NCBI GenBank assembly: GCA_946482625.1 | Contig: CAMLSH010000100.1 | Span: 1-9,815 of the forward strand | DNA from: an uncultured Opitutaceae bacterium | GTDB lineage: Bacteria; Verrucomicrobiota; Verrucomicrobiae; Opitutales; Opitutaceae | DNA: 9,815 nucleotides | Direction: 5' to 3' | Shown: positions 1 through 6,885 of the stretch, piece after piece | Position numbering within the stretch: the first letter of the stretch is position 1 | Layout: every line of letters begins with the position of its first letter | Notes under the pieces: generated by a model | Told to the model about the DNA's origin: nothing | Databases searched by the model: none | What the model saw: the letters and a program-made list of their open reading frames with translations, nothing else | Translations under genes and position numbers: made by a program

Positions 1-348
1 TTCCATCACAACTGGTGGAGCACTGGCTGCAAACAGCGCATGCCTGCCGACCGCTTCGGCCCCTGCCACATGTATAACAACTACTGGGACTGCGCCGGAA
101 ACGATTACTGCACCGGCGCACGCAACGTCACCCAGATGCTCAGCCAGAATAATTACTATGACGGCGTGAAGAATCCCCTCGTGAAAACCGAAGCCGCCAA
201 GCTCAAGACGGTCGGCAACGTCTTCAACAACTGCACGGGCACCCAGACGGTGAGCAGCGACACTGTTTTCACTCCGCCTTACGGCTACACGCTCGACGCC
301 ACGGCGAATGTCCCGGCGCTCGTCAAGGCCGGCGCCGGCAATCGCTAA
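1..348 (+). CDS. Pectate lyase, polysaccharide lyase family 1, C-terminal part (5'-truncated by window edge)
   Basis: The reading frame is open from base 1 and gives the last 115 residues of a secreted pectate lyase, which cleaves de-esterified polygalacturonate by beta-elimination. The fragment opens with FHHNWWSTGCKQRMP and continues RFGPCHMYNNYW, the PL1 signature around the catalytic arginine and the last turns of the parallel beta-helix. The first and last arginines of the usual RxPRxR motif are present (fragment residues 13 and 18); the middle one is alanine (residue 16). Several cysteines (residues 10, 22, 31, 37) suggest disulfides, as expected for an exported enzyme. The calcium-binding aspartates and signal peptide would lie upstream, outside the window. 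The gene ends 99 bp before a pectinesterase on the same strand, which fits a pectin-degradation cluster. Family assignment is secure; exact subfamily and substrate are not. Confidence 0.9.
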   Translation, partial: FHHNWWSTGCKQRMPADRFGPCHMYNNYWDCAGNDYCTGARNVTQMLSQNNYYDGVKNPLVKTEAAKLKTVGNVFNNCTGTQTVSSDTVFTPPYGYTLDATANVPALVKAGAGNR

Positions 349-368
349 TCCCAGCGGCCTGTCCGTTC

Positions 369-408
369 ATGCCAGGGATGTACGGTGAATCCGTGACATC
401 CCAGGCAT
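369..408 (+). repeat. Strong imperfect hairpin between pectate lyase and pectinesterase genes
   Basis: Bases 369-385 and 391-408 are near-perfect inverted copies. The stem is ATGCC/GGCAT, one A-A mismatch, GGGATGT/ACATCCC, a single bulged G (395), then ACGG/CCGT, closing on a five-base loop TGAAT. That is 16 base pairs. It starts 20 bases after the pectate lyase stop and ends 39 bases before the pectinesterase start. The sequence after it (TTCTGTCTCC) is pyrimidine-rich but lacks a real T run. It could be a weak terminator, an RNA-stabilising structure between two co-transcribed genes, or a copy of a dispersed genomic palindrome; the window alone cannot decide. Confidence 0.7.
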
Positions 409-447
409 TCTGTCTCCTCCACCCAACAGCTCTCACCTTCTCGCCCC

Positions 448-1560
448 ATGAAGCTCTTACCTTTCCTCTCGCTCACGCTCCTCGCAGCCACCGCTCTTCC
501 GGCCGCCACCAATCTCTACGTCAATCCCACCGGCGCCAACGGCGCTCATCAAACCGTGCAGGCCGCCGTGAATGCCGCTCCCGCGGGCACCGCGAGCAAC
601 CGCACCATCATCTACATCGCGCCCGGCACCTATAAGGAAAAGATCACCGTCCCCAGCAACAAACCCTACCTCTGCTTCGTCGGCCAGACGACTGACGCGA
701 CGAAGGTTGTACTCACCTACAACCTCAACGCCACGTCCTCCAATGGCTCCGGCGGCACGGTGGGGACCTCCGGTAGCGCCAGCACGCGCATCAACGCGCC
801 AGACTTCGTGGCCAAGAACATCACGTTTCAAAACTCCTCCCACGACAACATCGCCCAGGCTGTCGCGCTGCTCACCTACGCCGACCGCCTGGCCTTCTCC
901 AATTGCCGCTTCTTTGGCTTTCAGGACACGCTCTGGGTCCACAACGGCCGCCAGTATTTCACGGGCTGCCACATCACCGGCGATACCGACTTCATCTTCG
1001 GCAACGCCACCGCGCTCTTCAATTCCTGCTACATCAACGAAAGCAACACCTGGGGCTACATCACCGCGCCCAACACCGAGCCTACCACCGCCATCGGCCT
1101 CGTCTTCAAATACTGCGCGCTGACGAAAAACCCGGTCACCGCGATCGATCCCGAGACGGGCACGCGTTACTCCACCGTCACCTCTGTCAATAACAACGCC
1201 ACCTACCTCGGCCGCCCGTGGCAGTACGCCACTAAAAAATCCAGCGCGACCTTCATCTCCTGCAAGATGGACACGCATATCATTGCCGCCGGCTGGCATC
1301 CGTGGGATTCGGGCAACACCAATCCCGCTGCGACGACGCGCTTCGCCGAGTATGACAGCAAGAACATCAGCGGCACCGCGGCGATCAATGTCTCCAGCCG
1401 TGTCTCATGGTCCAGGCAGCTGACCGCCACCGAAGCCGCCCGATACACCACCGCCAACATCTTCGGCCCTGCTTCGTATTGGGGTTCCACGTACGTGAAT
1501 TGGGGTACGTACGTTGCATGGGACCCCGTTGCCGCACTCAACAGTGTGCCCAGTCAGTAA
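448..1560 (+). CDS. Secreted pectinesterase, carbohydrate esterase family 8
   Basis: This 370-residue protein is predicted to hydrolyse the methyl esters of homogalacturonan, giving pectate and methanol outside the cytoplasm. Residues 1 to about 20 form a signal peptide (MKLLPFLSLTLLAATALPAA). The single right-handed beta-helix domain shows the CE8 hallmarks in order: GTYKEKI (60-66), QAVAL (137-141), QDTL with the general acid Asp160, DFIFG with the nucleophile Asp181, and LGRPW (254-258) with the substrate-binding Arg256. Length is normal for a one-domain bacterial enzyme, so the gene looks intact. The start is chosen because it begins the signal peptide; there is no clear Shine-Dalgarno. 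It follows a pectate lyase gene on the same strand, whose substrate it would produce. The C-terminal tail after residue 340 contains a small in-frame repeat (WGSTYV/WGTYV). Family and catalytic residues are clear; processivity and pattern of de-esterification are unknown. Confidence 0.95.
   Translation: MKLLPFLSLTLLAATALPAATNLYVNPTGANGAHQTVQAAVNAAPAGTASNRTIIYIAPGTYKEKITVPSNKPYLCFVGQTTDATKVVLTYNLNATSSNGSGGTVGTSGSASTRINAPDFVAKNITFQNSSHDNIAQAVALLTYADRLAFSNCRFFGFQDTLWVHNGRQYFTGCHITGDTDFIFGNATALFNSCYINESNTWGYITAPNTEPTTAIGLVFKYCALTKNPVTAIDPETGTRYSTVTSVNNNATYLGRPWQYATKKSSATFISCKMDTHIIAAGWHPWDSGNTNPAATTRFAEYDSKNISGTAAINVSSRVSWSRQLTATEAARYTTANIFGPASYWGSTYVNWGTYVAWDPVAALNSVPSQ
1489..1514. repeat. Two copies of the palindrome ACGTACGT inside the 3' end of the pectinesterase gene
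   Basis: ACGTACGT occurs at 1489-1496 and again at 1507-1514, separated by ten bases. Because each copy is its own reverse complement, the pair can also fold as an 8-bp stem with a 10-base loop. Each copy is preceded by ATTGGGGT, so the region looks like a short tandem duplication, seen in the protein as WGSTYV followed by WGTYV (residues 345-356). It lies about 45 bases before the stop codon. Confidence 0.6.
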
Positions 1561-1617
1561 GCGCTGAGGTCCGGCGACTACAGCAGGTTCCGAAGAAAGC
1601 CCGCGTTAAAAACCGCC

Positions 1618-2808
1618 ATGTCTCCCGAACGGAAAGGTAGACGATACCTGATGCCGGCAATGGCCGTCGGAGGCATGGCGGCCGCGTTTTTCCTCGGGCG
1701 CGAATCCGTCACGAACGACGCTGACGCGTGTGCTCACACAAACGTGCAGGCGCAGTCCGCAACGCGTACGATGGCCGGCTTCATCGAGAGCGGGGGACTC
1801 GCTGGTCAGATAACACCGCACGACGCGCAGGCCGCTGATGATTTGTTCGCGCGATGGGAATTTCTCCGCAACCGGCCGCAGACACCAGAGACGGAAGACG
1901 ACTTGCGCGCGTGTCTGCGGGAACTCGGCGCGCGCGAAAACGCCGCCGCATTGAAACTCGCCGCGGAGGCGACCACGCCCCGACAGCGGGAGTTGTTTCG
2001 CAACGCGGCGCTTCACGGTTGGGCGACACGCGATCCGCAGGCTGCGGCGGAATGGGTGCTCGCGCATGTGCGTTCGCAAGAACGCCGCGCCGCAGTCGAG
2101 GCAATCGCGGCAGGCGCCGTCGTGAACCCGCATGAGGCGGTCTCGGTTTTCCAGCGCCTCATCGCAGCCGATCCGCTTTTGGCGAGCGATCACGGCAACG
2201 CGCTGGTGAGTGCGTTCGCGCGCGCGGGCGAGTTCGAAATCGCCACCGAGTTTGCCGCTGCCGGAGCGGCGCCGTTTCGAGCCGCGTGGCTCGCGAATGT
2301 TTATCACGCGTGGGCGGTTTGGCAGCCGCAGGCGGCGCTGGCCGGCCTCGACAAAATTTCCGACGCGGCCGTACGCCGCGAAGCGTTGAACGGATTCTTC
2401 GCAGGGTGGGGGAGCAGCGATCCGGCGAGTTTGGTCGCGTACGCACAAAAGCTGCCCGTGGGAGAGTCCCGTTTGGAAGCGTTGAAGGAAGGCCTGACGC
2501 AGTGGGTGTATCGCGACTCGGCGGCGGCTTCGGACTGGATGGATAAATTCGATCCCGGTCCCGACCTCGATGCCGGCGCAGCGGCGATAGCCGTCATGCC
2601 CGCGTTGGTGGAGAAAAAGCCGGACGTCGCCGCGAGCTGGGCGGAGAGCATTTCCGATCCCGAACTGCGTGCGCACACGCTGATCGATCTCATCCGCCTC
2701 TGGGCCGAACACGACGCGACCGGCGCGTATCGGTATGCGAACTCGTCGCCTGCGCTTCGCCCGGAAACGCGCGCCCTCGCCCTCGCGATCCTGCAACCGC
2801 AACCGTAG
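1618..2808 (+). CDS. Membrane-anchored alpha-helical repeat protein of unknown function
   Basis: I do not recognise a named family for this 396-residue protein. Its N-terminus has a basic stretch (ERKGRR, 4-9) and then a hydrophobic segment at about 10-27, which suggests a single membrane anchor or uncleaved signal with the rest outside the cytoplasm. The remainder is predicted helical and carries a repeated W-x3-D-P-x-A-A-x2-(W/Y/L) pattern: residues 135-146, 232-242, 264-275, 296-307, 331-341 and 362-372. Spacing is mostly 30-35 residues, with one longer gap, as in TPR/SEL1-like alpha-solenoids that bind partner proteins. It starts 57 bp after the pectinesterase stop. A downstream in-frame ATG at 1651 is possible but would remove the basic residues before the membrane segment. 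The long antisense frame over the same bases is a codon-bias shadow. It may be a scaffold or accessory of the cell-wall-degradation locus, but that is only inferred from position. Confidence 0.8.
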   Translation: MSPERKGRRYLMPAMAVGGMAAAFFLGRESVTNDADACAHTNVQAQSATRTMAGFIESGGLAGQITPHDAQAADDLFARWEFLRNRPQTPETEDDLRACLRELGARENAAALKLAAEATTPRQRELFRNAALHGWATRDPQAAAEWVLAHVRSQERRAAVEAIAAGAVVNPHEAVSVFQRLIAADPLLASDHGNALVSAFARAGEFEIATEFAAAGAAPFRAAWLANVYHAWAVWQPQAALAGLDKISDAAVRREALNGFFAGWGSSDPASLVAYAQKLPVGESRLEALKEGLTQWVYRDSAAASDWMDKFDPGPDLDAGAAAIAVMPALVEKKPDVAASWAESISDPELRAHTLIDLIRLWAEHDATGAYRYANSSPALRPETRALALAILQPQP

Positions 2809-3011
2809 CGCACGAAGCGTCGCGCGATCCGGCGTTGGCGTCAGCTTGATCGGTGCAGCGAGCAAGATGCAGGCTTGCTGAATGCATCGTGGAAGGAAGT
2901 GCTGCCGGGCGCGCGGGACGCCGGCTGACCGGTCGAAGTCCGTCGCATTGTTGCGTCACCACCCGTGAGGCAACGGCGTGTTTGCGACCAGTATCCGCAC
3001 GCTGAGCACAC

Positions 3012-3040
3012 TTGTCGCGCACAGGAGATTTAACGATAAT
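3012..3040 (+). promoter_or_regulatory. Candidate sigma-70-type promoter of the GH5 gene
   Basis: TTGTCG (3012-3017, four of six matches to TTGACA) and GATAAT (3035-3040, five of six matches to TATAAT) are separated by exactly 17 bases. Transcription would start near 3047 and give a leader of roughly 83 bases before the GH5 start codon. It sits in the locally AT-rich part of the gap. This is a consensus match only; the -35 box is modest. Confidence 0.4.
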
Positions 3041-3048
3041 TCATCGTT
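3032..3048. promoter_or_regulatory. Dyad AACGAT-N5-ATCGTT over the -10 box, possible operator
   Basis: AACGAT (3032-3037) and ATCGTT (3043-3048) are perfect inverted copies with a five-base spacer (aattc). The dyad covers the candidate -10 box and the likely transcription start of the GH5 gene, a position where a bound repressor would block initiation. A six-base arm can arise by chance, so this is a suggestion. No regulator gene lies directly beside it. Confidence 0.35.
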
Positions 3049-3120
3049 GACCATTTTCGGCACTCCAACAACCAACTGTCGGTACGGCATACCCCCTTAT
3101 CGTGCCGCAACACCCAAAAT

Positions 3121-3124
3121 GGAG
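3121..3124 (+). promoter_or_regulatory. Shine-Dalgarno of the GH5 gene
   Basis: GGAG lies five bases before the ATG at 3130. It is the only well-placed Shine-Dalgarno among the complete genes of this window, and it fixes the GH5 start at the head of a clear signal peptide. Confidence 0.6.
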
Positions 3125-3129
3125 TAGTT

Positions 3130-4896
3130 ATGAAAAGACTGATATCCCATCGGATCATCGTGCTCGCATGCATACTCATGTTGCCCCTGGCAGCATTCGC
3201 GCAGCTACCCACGCCCACCTACGGCTGGAACCTCGGTAACACACTGGAGCCGCCCAGCGGCGAAGGCACGTGGGGTCCGGCCGCGACCCAGAACCTGATC
3301 AACGCCGTCGCGAACGCCGGCTTCAACACCGTGCGCCTGCCCGTCGCGTGGGACAGCCACGCGAACCAGTCCACCTACCAGATCGACGCTGCCTGGATGG
3401 CTCGCGTCAAACAGGTGGTCGATTGGTGCGTCGCCCGAAACCTGTACGTGATTATCAACTGCCACTGGGACAACGGCTGGTTGGAGAACAATATCACCGA
3501 CAGCGTGAATCCGACGATCAACGCGAAGATGCAGTCCTATTGGACGCAGATCGCCACGACGTTTCGGAATTACGACAGCCGGTTGATCTTCGCGGGAGCG
3601 AACGAGCCGAACGTCGATACCGCCGGCGAGATGTCCACGCTCACGGCGTACTACCAGACGTTCATCAACGCCGTGCGCGCCACGGGCGGCAACAACAGCA
3701 CCCGCTGGCTCGCGATCCAGGGGCCGAGCACCGACATCGACCTGACCGATTCGCTGATGAACACGCTGCCCACCGACTCAGCGTCCGGACGCCTGATCGT
3801 CGAGGTCCACTACTACTCGCCCTATCAATGGACCCTGATGACGGCCGACGCGGATTGGGGAAAAATGTTCTACTTCTGGGGACAGGCTTATCACCACGCC
3901 ACTCGCACCGATCGCAACGCGAACTGGGGCGAAGAGGCCTACGTGAACACGCAGTTCGAAAGGATGCGGACCAAGTTCATCAACCGCGGAATTCCCGTGA
4001 TCGTCGGCGAATTCCAAGCCTTCAAACGCGCCGTCACGTCGGACCTCACCGGTGCCGACCACAACCTGCACGTCGCCTCCCGGACGTTTTTCCACAAAAC
4101 CGTGGTGGACGTCGCCAACAGCAAAGGTCTCAAGCCGATCTACTGGGATATCGCGGGGCAGATGTTTGACTGGAACACGGGCGCAGTTACGGACGCGGAC
4201 AACCTGCGCACACTGGTCGGCGGCGCCGCTTTGCCACCGCCCGGCACATCGACGCTCACCGTGTCTACGTCTTCGCTCTCGCTGGGCGCGAGCGCCGGCA
4301 GCACGACGTTCTCGATCACGTCCAACATAGCGTGGACGACGACGGACAATCAGTCGTGGATCACCGTCACTCCGGCTAGCGGTTCCAACAACGCTACTGC
4401 CACGGTCACCGTCACGACCAACACCGGCACGTCCGCGCGCAGCGGCACCGTCACCGTCGCAGGCGGCGGTATTACCCGCACGATTACAGTTAATCAGAGT
4501 GGCGCGACCGGCACCACGCCCGACACGTATCAGGCCGAGAGCGGCACGCGCGCTGGCGGTGTGACCATCGACAGCAACCACGCTGGTTTTAATGGGACCG
4601 GCTTTGCCAACTTCCCGGTGAACGGTGGCACGCTTACCTTCAACAATGTCGACGGCAACGGCGGCGGCACGAAAGCCTTGCAGATCCGCTATGCGTTGGG
4701 CGTTGGGAATGCGCGCACGGGCACGCTCACCGTCAACGGCTCCAGCACGAACATCACGTTCCAACCGACCGGTGCATGGGCGACGTGGAATACGCTCACC
4801 GTGAATATCACCCTCAACAACAACGCGACGAACACGATCCGGTTCGCCTCTACCGGGGCCGACCTCGGCAACATCGACCAGATCCTCGTTCCGTGA
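3130..4896 (+). CDS. Secreted GH5 endoglucanase-type glycoside hydrolase with BACON and CBM6/35-like modules
   Basis: The 588-residue product is a modular exported beta-glycanase, probably acting on cellulose or a related beta-glucan. A signal peptide covers 1-24, with likely cleavage after AFA (before Gln25). The GH5 catalytic barrel runs from about 28 to 365: YGWNLGNTLE (31-40), VRLPVAWD (68-75), the acid/base Glu159 in GANEPN, HYY (227-229) and the nucleophile Glu294 in IVGEFQAF. After a proline linker (LPPPGTST) a BACON domain spans about 373-458, with the SNIAW and VTVNQSG-type ends typical of that fold. Residues 466-588 form a beta-sandwich opening with YQAES and closing with NIDQILV, as in CBM6/CBM35 carbohydrate-binding modules. 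Length and module order look complete. It has its own promoter candidate and a terminator downstream, so it is probably a single-gene unit. GH5 subfamily and exact substrate cannot be set by eye. Confidence 0.95.
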   Translation: MKRLISHRIIVLACILMLPLAAFAQLPTPTYGWNLGNTLEPPSGEGTWGPAATQNLINAVANAGFNTVRLPVAWDSHANQSTYQIDAAWMARVKQVVDWCVARNLYVIINCHWDNGWLENNITDSVNPTINAKMQSYWTQIATTFRNYDSRLIFAGANEPNVDTAGEMSTLTAYYQTFINAVRATGGNNSTRWLAIQGPSTDIDLTDSLMNTLPTDSASGRLIVEVHYYSPYQWTLMTADADWGKMFYFWGQAYHHATRTDRNANWGEEAYVNTQFERMRTKFINRGIPVIVGEFQAFKRAVTSDLTGADHNLHVASRTFFHKTVVDVANSKGLKPIYWDIAGQMFDWNTGAVTDADNLRTLVGGAALPPPGTSTLTVSTSSLSLGASAGSTTFSITSNIAWTTTDNQSWITVTPASGSNNATATVTVTTNTGTSARSGTVTVAGGGITRTITVNQSGATGTTPDTYQAESGTRAGGVTIDSNHAGFNGTGFANFPVNGGTLTFNNVDGNGGGTKALQIRYALGVGNARTGTLTVNGSSTNITFQPTGAWATWNTLTVNITLNNNATNTIRFASTGADLGNIDQILVP

Positions 4897-4973
4897 GCGG
4901 CCGGATCGCCGCGCGCAAAACGCCTGGCGATGACGTTTCCTGACGTTGTTCGCTGGACGACACGCGAAGACAA

Positions 4974-5003
4974 AAAAGCCGGAGCTTTTTAGCTCCGGCT
5001 TTT
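4974..5003. terminator. Bidirectional intrinsic terminator between GH5 and the MDR gene
   Basis: GCCGGAGCT (4978-4986) pairs perfectly with AGCTCCGGC (4991-4999) around a TTTT loop. An A run (4972-4977) precedes it and a T run (5000-5003) follows. The + strand transcript of the GH5 gene and the minus strand transcript of the MDR gene would each end in a 9-bp GC-rich stem followed by U residues. It lies 77 bp after the GH5 stop and about 100 bp after the MDR stop, as expected for convergent genes. Confidence 0.9.
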
Positions 5004-5104
5004 CCTGCCCGCCGCTGACGGGTTGAGCGTCATTCGCGGATGAGGTGTCGATTGTTCGCGCGCTGACAGAAGGGCAGCGAAGACGTCTCCGCTGCGCCCG
5101 AATT

Positions 5105-6109
5105 TTAGCGGACGCTCAGCACGACTTTTCCGAAATGCTGATGGGCGTCCAAGTAACGGTGCGATTCTGCGGCATCTTCCAGCGGGAAGATTTTGCCCAC
5201 GGTCGGCTTGAGTTTGCCGGCTCGAACGCCGTCTTTCACGAACGCAATCCCGGCCTGCGTTTTCACCGGATCCATCAGGAGGTCGCCCATGTTGTAGCCC
5301 TCAACCGTGAGCATCTTAAAGACCACGCCCAATGCCGGGTATGTCCCCGGATCGCGACTGAGAACGCCGTACGCCATGATCTTCGCTCTCTCGGCTGCCA
5401 CCGCCACCAGCTTCGCAAACTCCGCACCGCCGACACCGTCGAGGATGAGATTGGCGCCTTTGCCTCCGGTGAGGGCGAGCACCTCGCTGCTGAAATCGCC
5501 TGCGCCGGTCACGACGACGTGTTGTGCGCCGGCTTTCAGCAGCGCGGCTTTTTTGGTCTCGGATGTTGTGAGTGCGATCGAAACTCCTCCGAGGAGATTC
5601 GTCATTTGAATCGCGGCGAGACCGGCGCCACTGGACGCGGCGTTGATGATCACGGATTGCCCCGCCTTCAAATTCGCGCGGTCCACGAGCATGCCGTACA
5701 CGGCGAGATAGCTCGTCCATAGCGAGGCTGCCTCTTCGAACGAAAGCGTCTCCGGATGTTTCTGAAGCGTGTAGGCGGGAACGAGAATCAACTCGCCGTA
5801 GGTGCCGTAGTCTCGATTGGAGAAGCCGGGCACGACACTGACTGTGTCGCCGACTTTGACGTTTTTCACCTCAGAGCCCACGGACTCCACAACGCCCGCA
5901 GCCTCGAATCCGATCCTCGACGGGAAGACGGGTTTTTCGAAGAAACCGAGCCTGAAAACCGCATCGATGCGGTTAACGCCGATCGCTTTGACGCGAAGGC
6001 GGACTTCCGTCGGAGCGGGAGCGGGGATTTCAACGGTCTCCAATTTCAACACGTCGGGCCCACCGACCTGATGGAAGCGGATTACTTTAGCTGATTGCGC
6101 GATGTTCAT
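5105..6109 (-). CDS. Zinc-independent MDR-superfamily oxidoreductase (quinone oxidoreductase-like)
   Basis: This 334-residue cytosolic enzyme belongs to the medium-chain dehydrogenase/reductase superfamily, on the NADPH:quinone/enal reductase side. The N-terminal GroES-like domain (about 7-125) includes GPDVLKLE, GVNRIDAVFR (44-53), GFEAAGVVESVGSEV (67-81) and VGDTV (86-90). The nucleotide-binding domain contains NAASSGAGLAAIQMTNLLG (156-174), where most quinone reductases have AASGGVG, and LDGVGG (223-228). The protein contains no cysteine, so neither the structural nor the catalytic zinc site of alcohol dehydrogenases can be present. It starts 51 bp after the azoreductase stop on the same strand, so the two are probably one transcript ending at the terminator near 4990. 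A role in reducing quinones or reactive carbonyls is inferred from the family and the azoreductase neighbour. Databases may label it zinc-dependent alcohol dehydrogenase family, which would mislead. Confidence 0.9.
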   Translation of the reverse strand: MNIAQSAKVIRFHQVGGPDVLKLETVEIPAPAPTEVRLRVKAIGVNRIDAVFRLGFFEKPVFPSRIGFEAAGVVESVGSEVKNVKVGDTVSVVPGFSNRDYGTYGELILVPAYTLQKHPETLSFEEAASLWTSYLAVYGMLVDRANLKAGQSVIINAASSGAGLAAIQMTNLLGGVSIALTTSETKKAALLKAGAQHVVVTGAGDFSSEVLALTGGKGANLILDGVGGAEFAKLVAVAAERAKIMAYGVLSRDPGTYPALGVVFKMLTVEGYNMGDLLMDPVKTQAGIAFVKDGVRAGKLKPTVGKIFPLEDAAESHRYLDAHQHFGKVVLSVR

Positions 6110-6160
6110 AGTTTGATTTTGCAGAGTGTTTTAATCGTGTCGTTGACCGGCCTGCCGCTG

Positions 6161-6748
6161 TCAGAGAGCCGCGATACTGGCCCGGGTTGCCTCGATGGAT
6201 TGCTCGCGGAGGCCGGACCGGCTGGCGTTTTCAACCCGCACGAACGTGATGTCGGTGACGCCGAAGAACCCGAGGGAGGCCGTGAGGTAGGCTTCTTGAT
6301 GATCGAGAAAGGCCAGCGGTGTATTCGCATAAGCACCACCGCGCGAAGAGGCAACGAGCACCTTCTTGCCTCCGGCCAGTCCCAGCGGCCCTTGTTCGGT
6401 GTAGCGGAACGTTTTCCCTGCGACGGCAAGACGGTCGATCCAAGCCTTGAGCTGGCTGGGAACGCCGAAGTTATACATGGGCGCGCCGATGATCACGACC
6501 TCCGCCGACAGGAACTCCTCAAGGACCTTGGCGCCTAGTTGGACATCGAGGCCCGTTGCCGGGGGCGCTCCTTGAGCCGCCTGCAAATGGGCGCCGGACT
6601 GGTGCTGTAACGGCTCCGCCACGAGATCGCGGTAGATCACCTCGCTGTGCGGATGATGGCGGAGTTGCGCCTTCAAAAGATCGGCCGTGAGTGTTCGTGT
6701 GACTGAACCCGACCCGAGGATGCTGGAGTCGATGTGGAGGATTTTCAT
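6161..6748 (-). CDS. azoR: FMN-dependent NADH:azoreductase / quinone reductase
   Basis: The 195-residue product is an AcpD/AzoR-type flavodoxin-fold enzyme that uses FMN and NAD(P)H for two-electron reduction of quinones and azo compounds in the cytoplasm. It opens with MKILHIDSSI and a Ser/Thr-rich phosphate-binding loop (GSGSVTRTL, 12-20). The FMN-binding motif PMYNFGVPSQLKAWID spans 90-105, and SSRGGAY (134-140) matches the second flavin loop. Length is typical for the family. An upstream in-frame ATG (at 6775) would add nine residues; the start at 6748 is chosen because homologues begin with the first beta strand at MK. The gene is the first of a probable two-gene unit with the MDR oxidoreductase and is divergent from a LysR regulator, which may control it. 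Family is clear; the natural substrate is not. Confidence 0.93.
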   Translation of the reverse strand: MKILHIDSSILGSGSVTRTLTADLLKAQLRHHPHSEVIYRDLVAEPLQHQSGAHLQAAQGAPPATGLDVQLGAKVLEEFLSAEVVIIGAPMYNFGVPSQLKAWIDRLAVAGKTFRYTEQGPLGLAGGKKVLVASSRGGAYANTPLAFLDHQEAYLTASLGFFGVTDITFVRVENASRSGLREQSIEATRASIAAL

Positions 6749-6759
6749 GGTGAGAGGAA

Positions 6760-6799
6760 GCGGTCCGCTACACACCAGACTAACGGCGGTTGGGACCGC
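6760..6799. promoter_or_regulatory. Inverted repeat GCGGTCC / GGACCGC in the azoR-lysR divergent gap, possible operator
   Basis: GCGGTCC (6760-6766) and GGACCGC (6793-6799) are perfect 7-bp inverted copies with centres 33 bases apart, about three helical turns. They lie close to the azoR start within the 137-bp gap between azoR and the LysR gene. LysR regulators usually bind such divergent gaps, but their classic site is a tighter T-N11-A dyad, which I could not identify clearly here. This pair may be part of a looped site or may be chance. Confidence 0.35.
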
Positions 6800-6885
6800 G
6801 CTTAGACTATCCGATTCAGAGGAGGACGACCAATGCCTTGTTTTTTGGATCGATCATACTTTTGGTAATAGATGAAGTTGGCGCC

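Larger units (their letters stand above)
2809..3129. other. Non-coding stretch between the repeat protein and the GH5 gene; 3' part is a regulatory region
   Basis: No convincing gene lies in these 321 bases. The repeat-protein frame stays open for 39 more codons after its TAG stop but shows no recognisable domain. The first half (2809-3000) is GC-rich and featureless to my reading. The second half changes to AT-richer sequence and holds a candidate promoter, a dyad over its -10 box, hairpin-forming repeats CGGCA/TGCCG (3085-3089 and 3103-3107) and the GH5 ribosome binding site. No T-tract terminator was seen after the repeat protein. Confidence 0.6.

Noticed and set aside
457..1299. 280-codon minus-strand frame inside the pectinesterase gene
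   Set aside because: The + strand frame carries all CE8 catalytic motifs; the antisense product is Gly/Arg/Val-rich with no family features.
1606..2865. 419-codon open frame on the minus strand, longer than the + strand gene it overlaps
   Set aside because: Its translation is arginine-rich and low in recognisable structure, while the + strand frame gives a membrane anchor and regular W-DP-AA helical repeats. It is a mirror of GC-rich codon bias.
3778..4764. 328-codon minus-strand frame inside the GH5 gene
   Set aside because: It is fully antisense to a clear GH5-BACON-CBM protein and has composition typical of a shadow frame.
6790..6885. N-terminal extension of the LysR gene by 32 codons
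   Set aside because: LysR proteins begin at the MELRHLRYF helix; the extension is not family-like and would consume most of the divergent promoter region.
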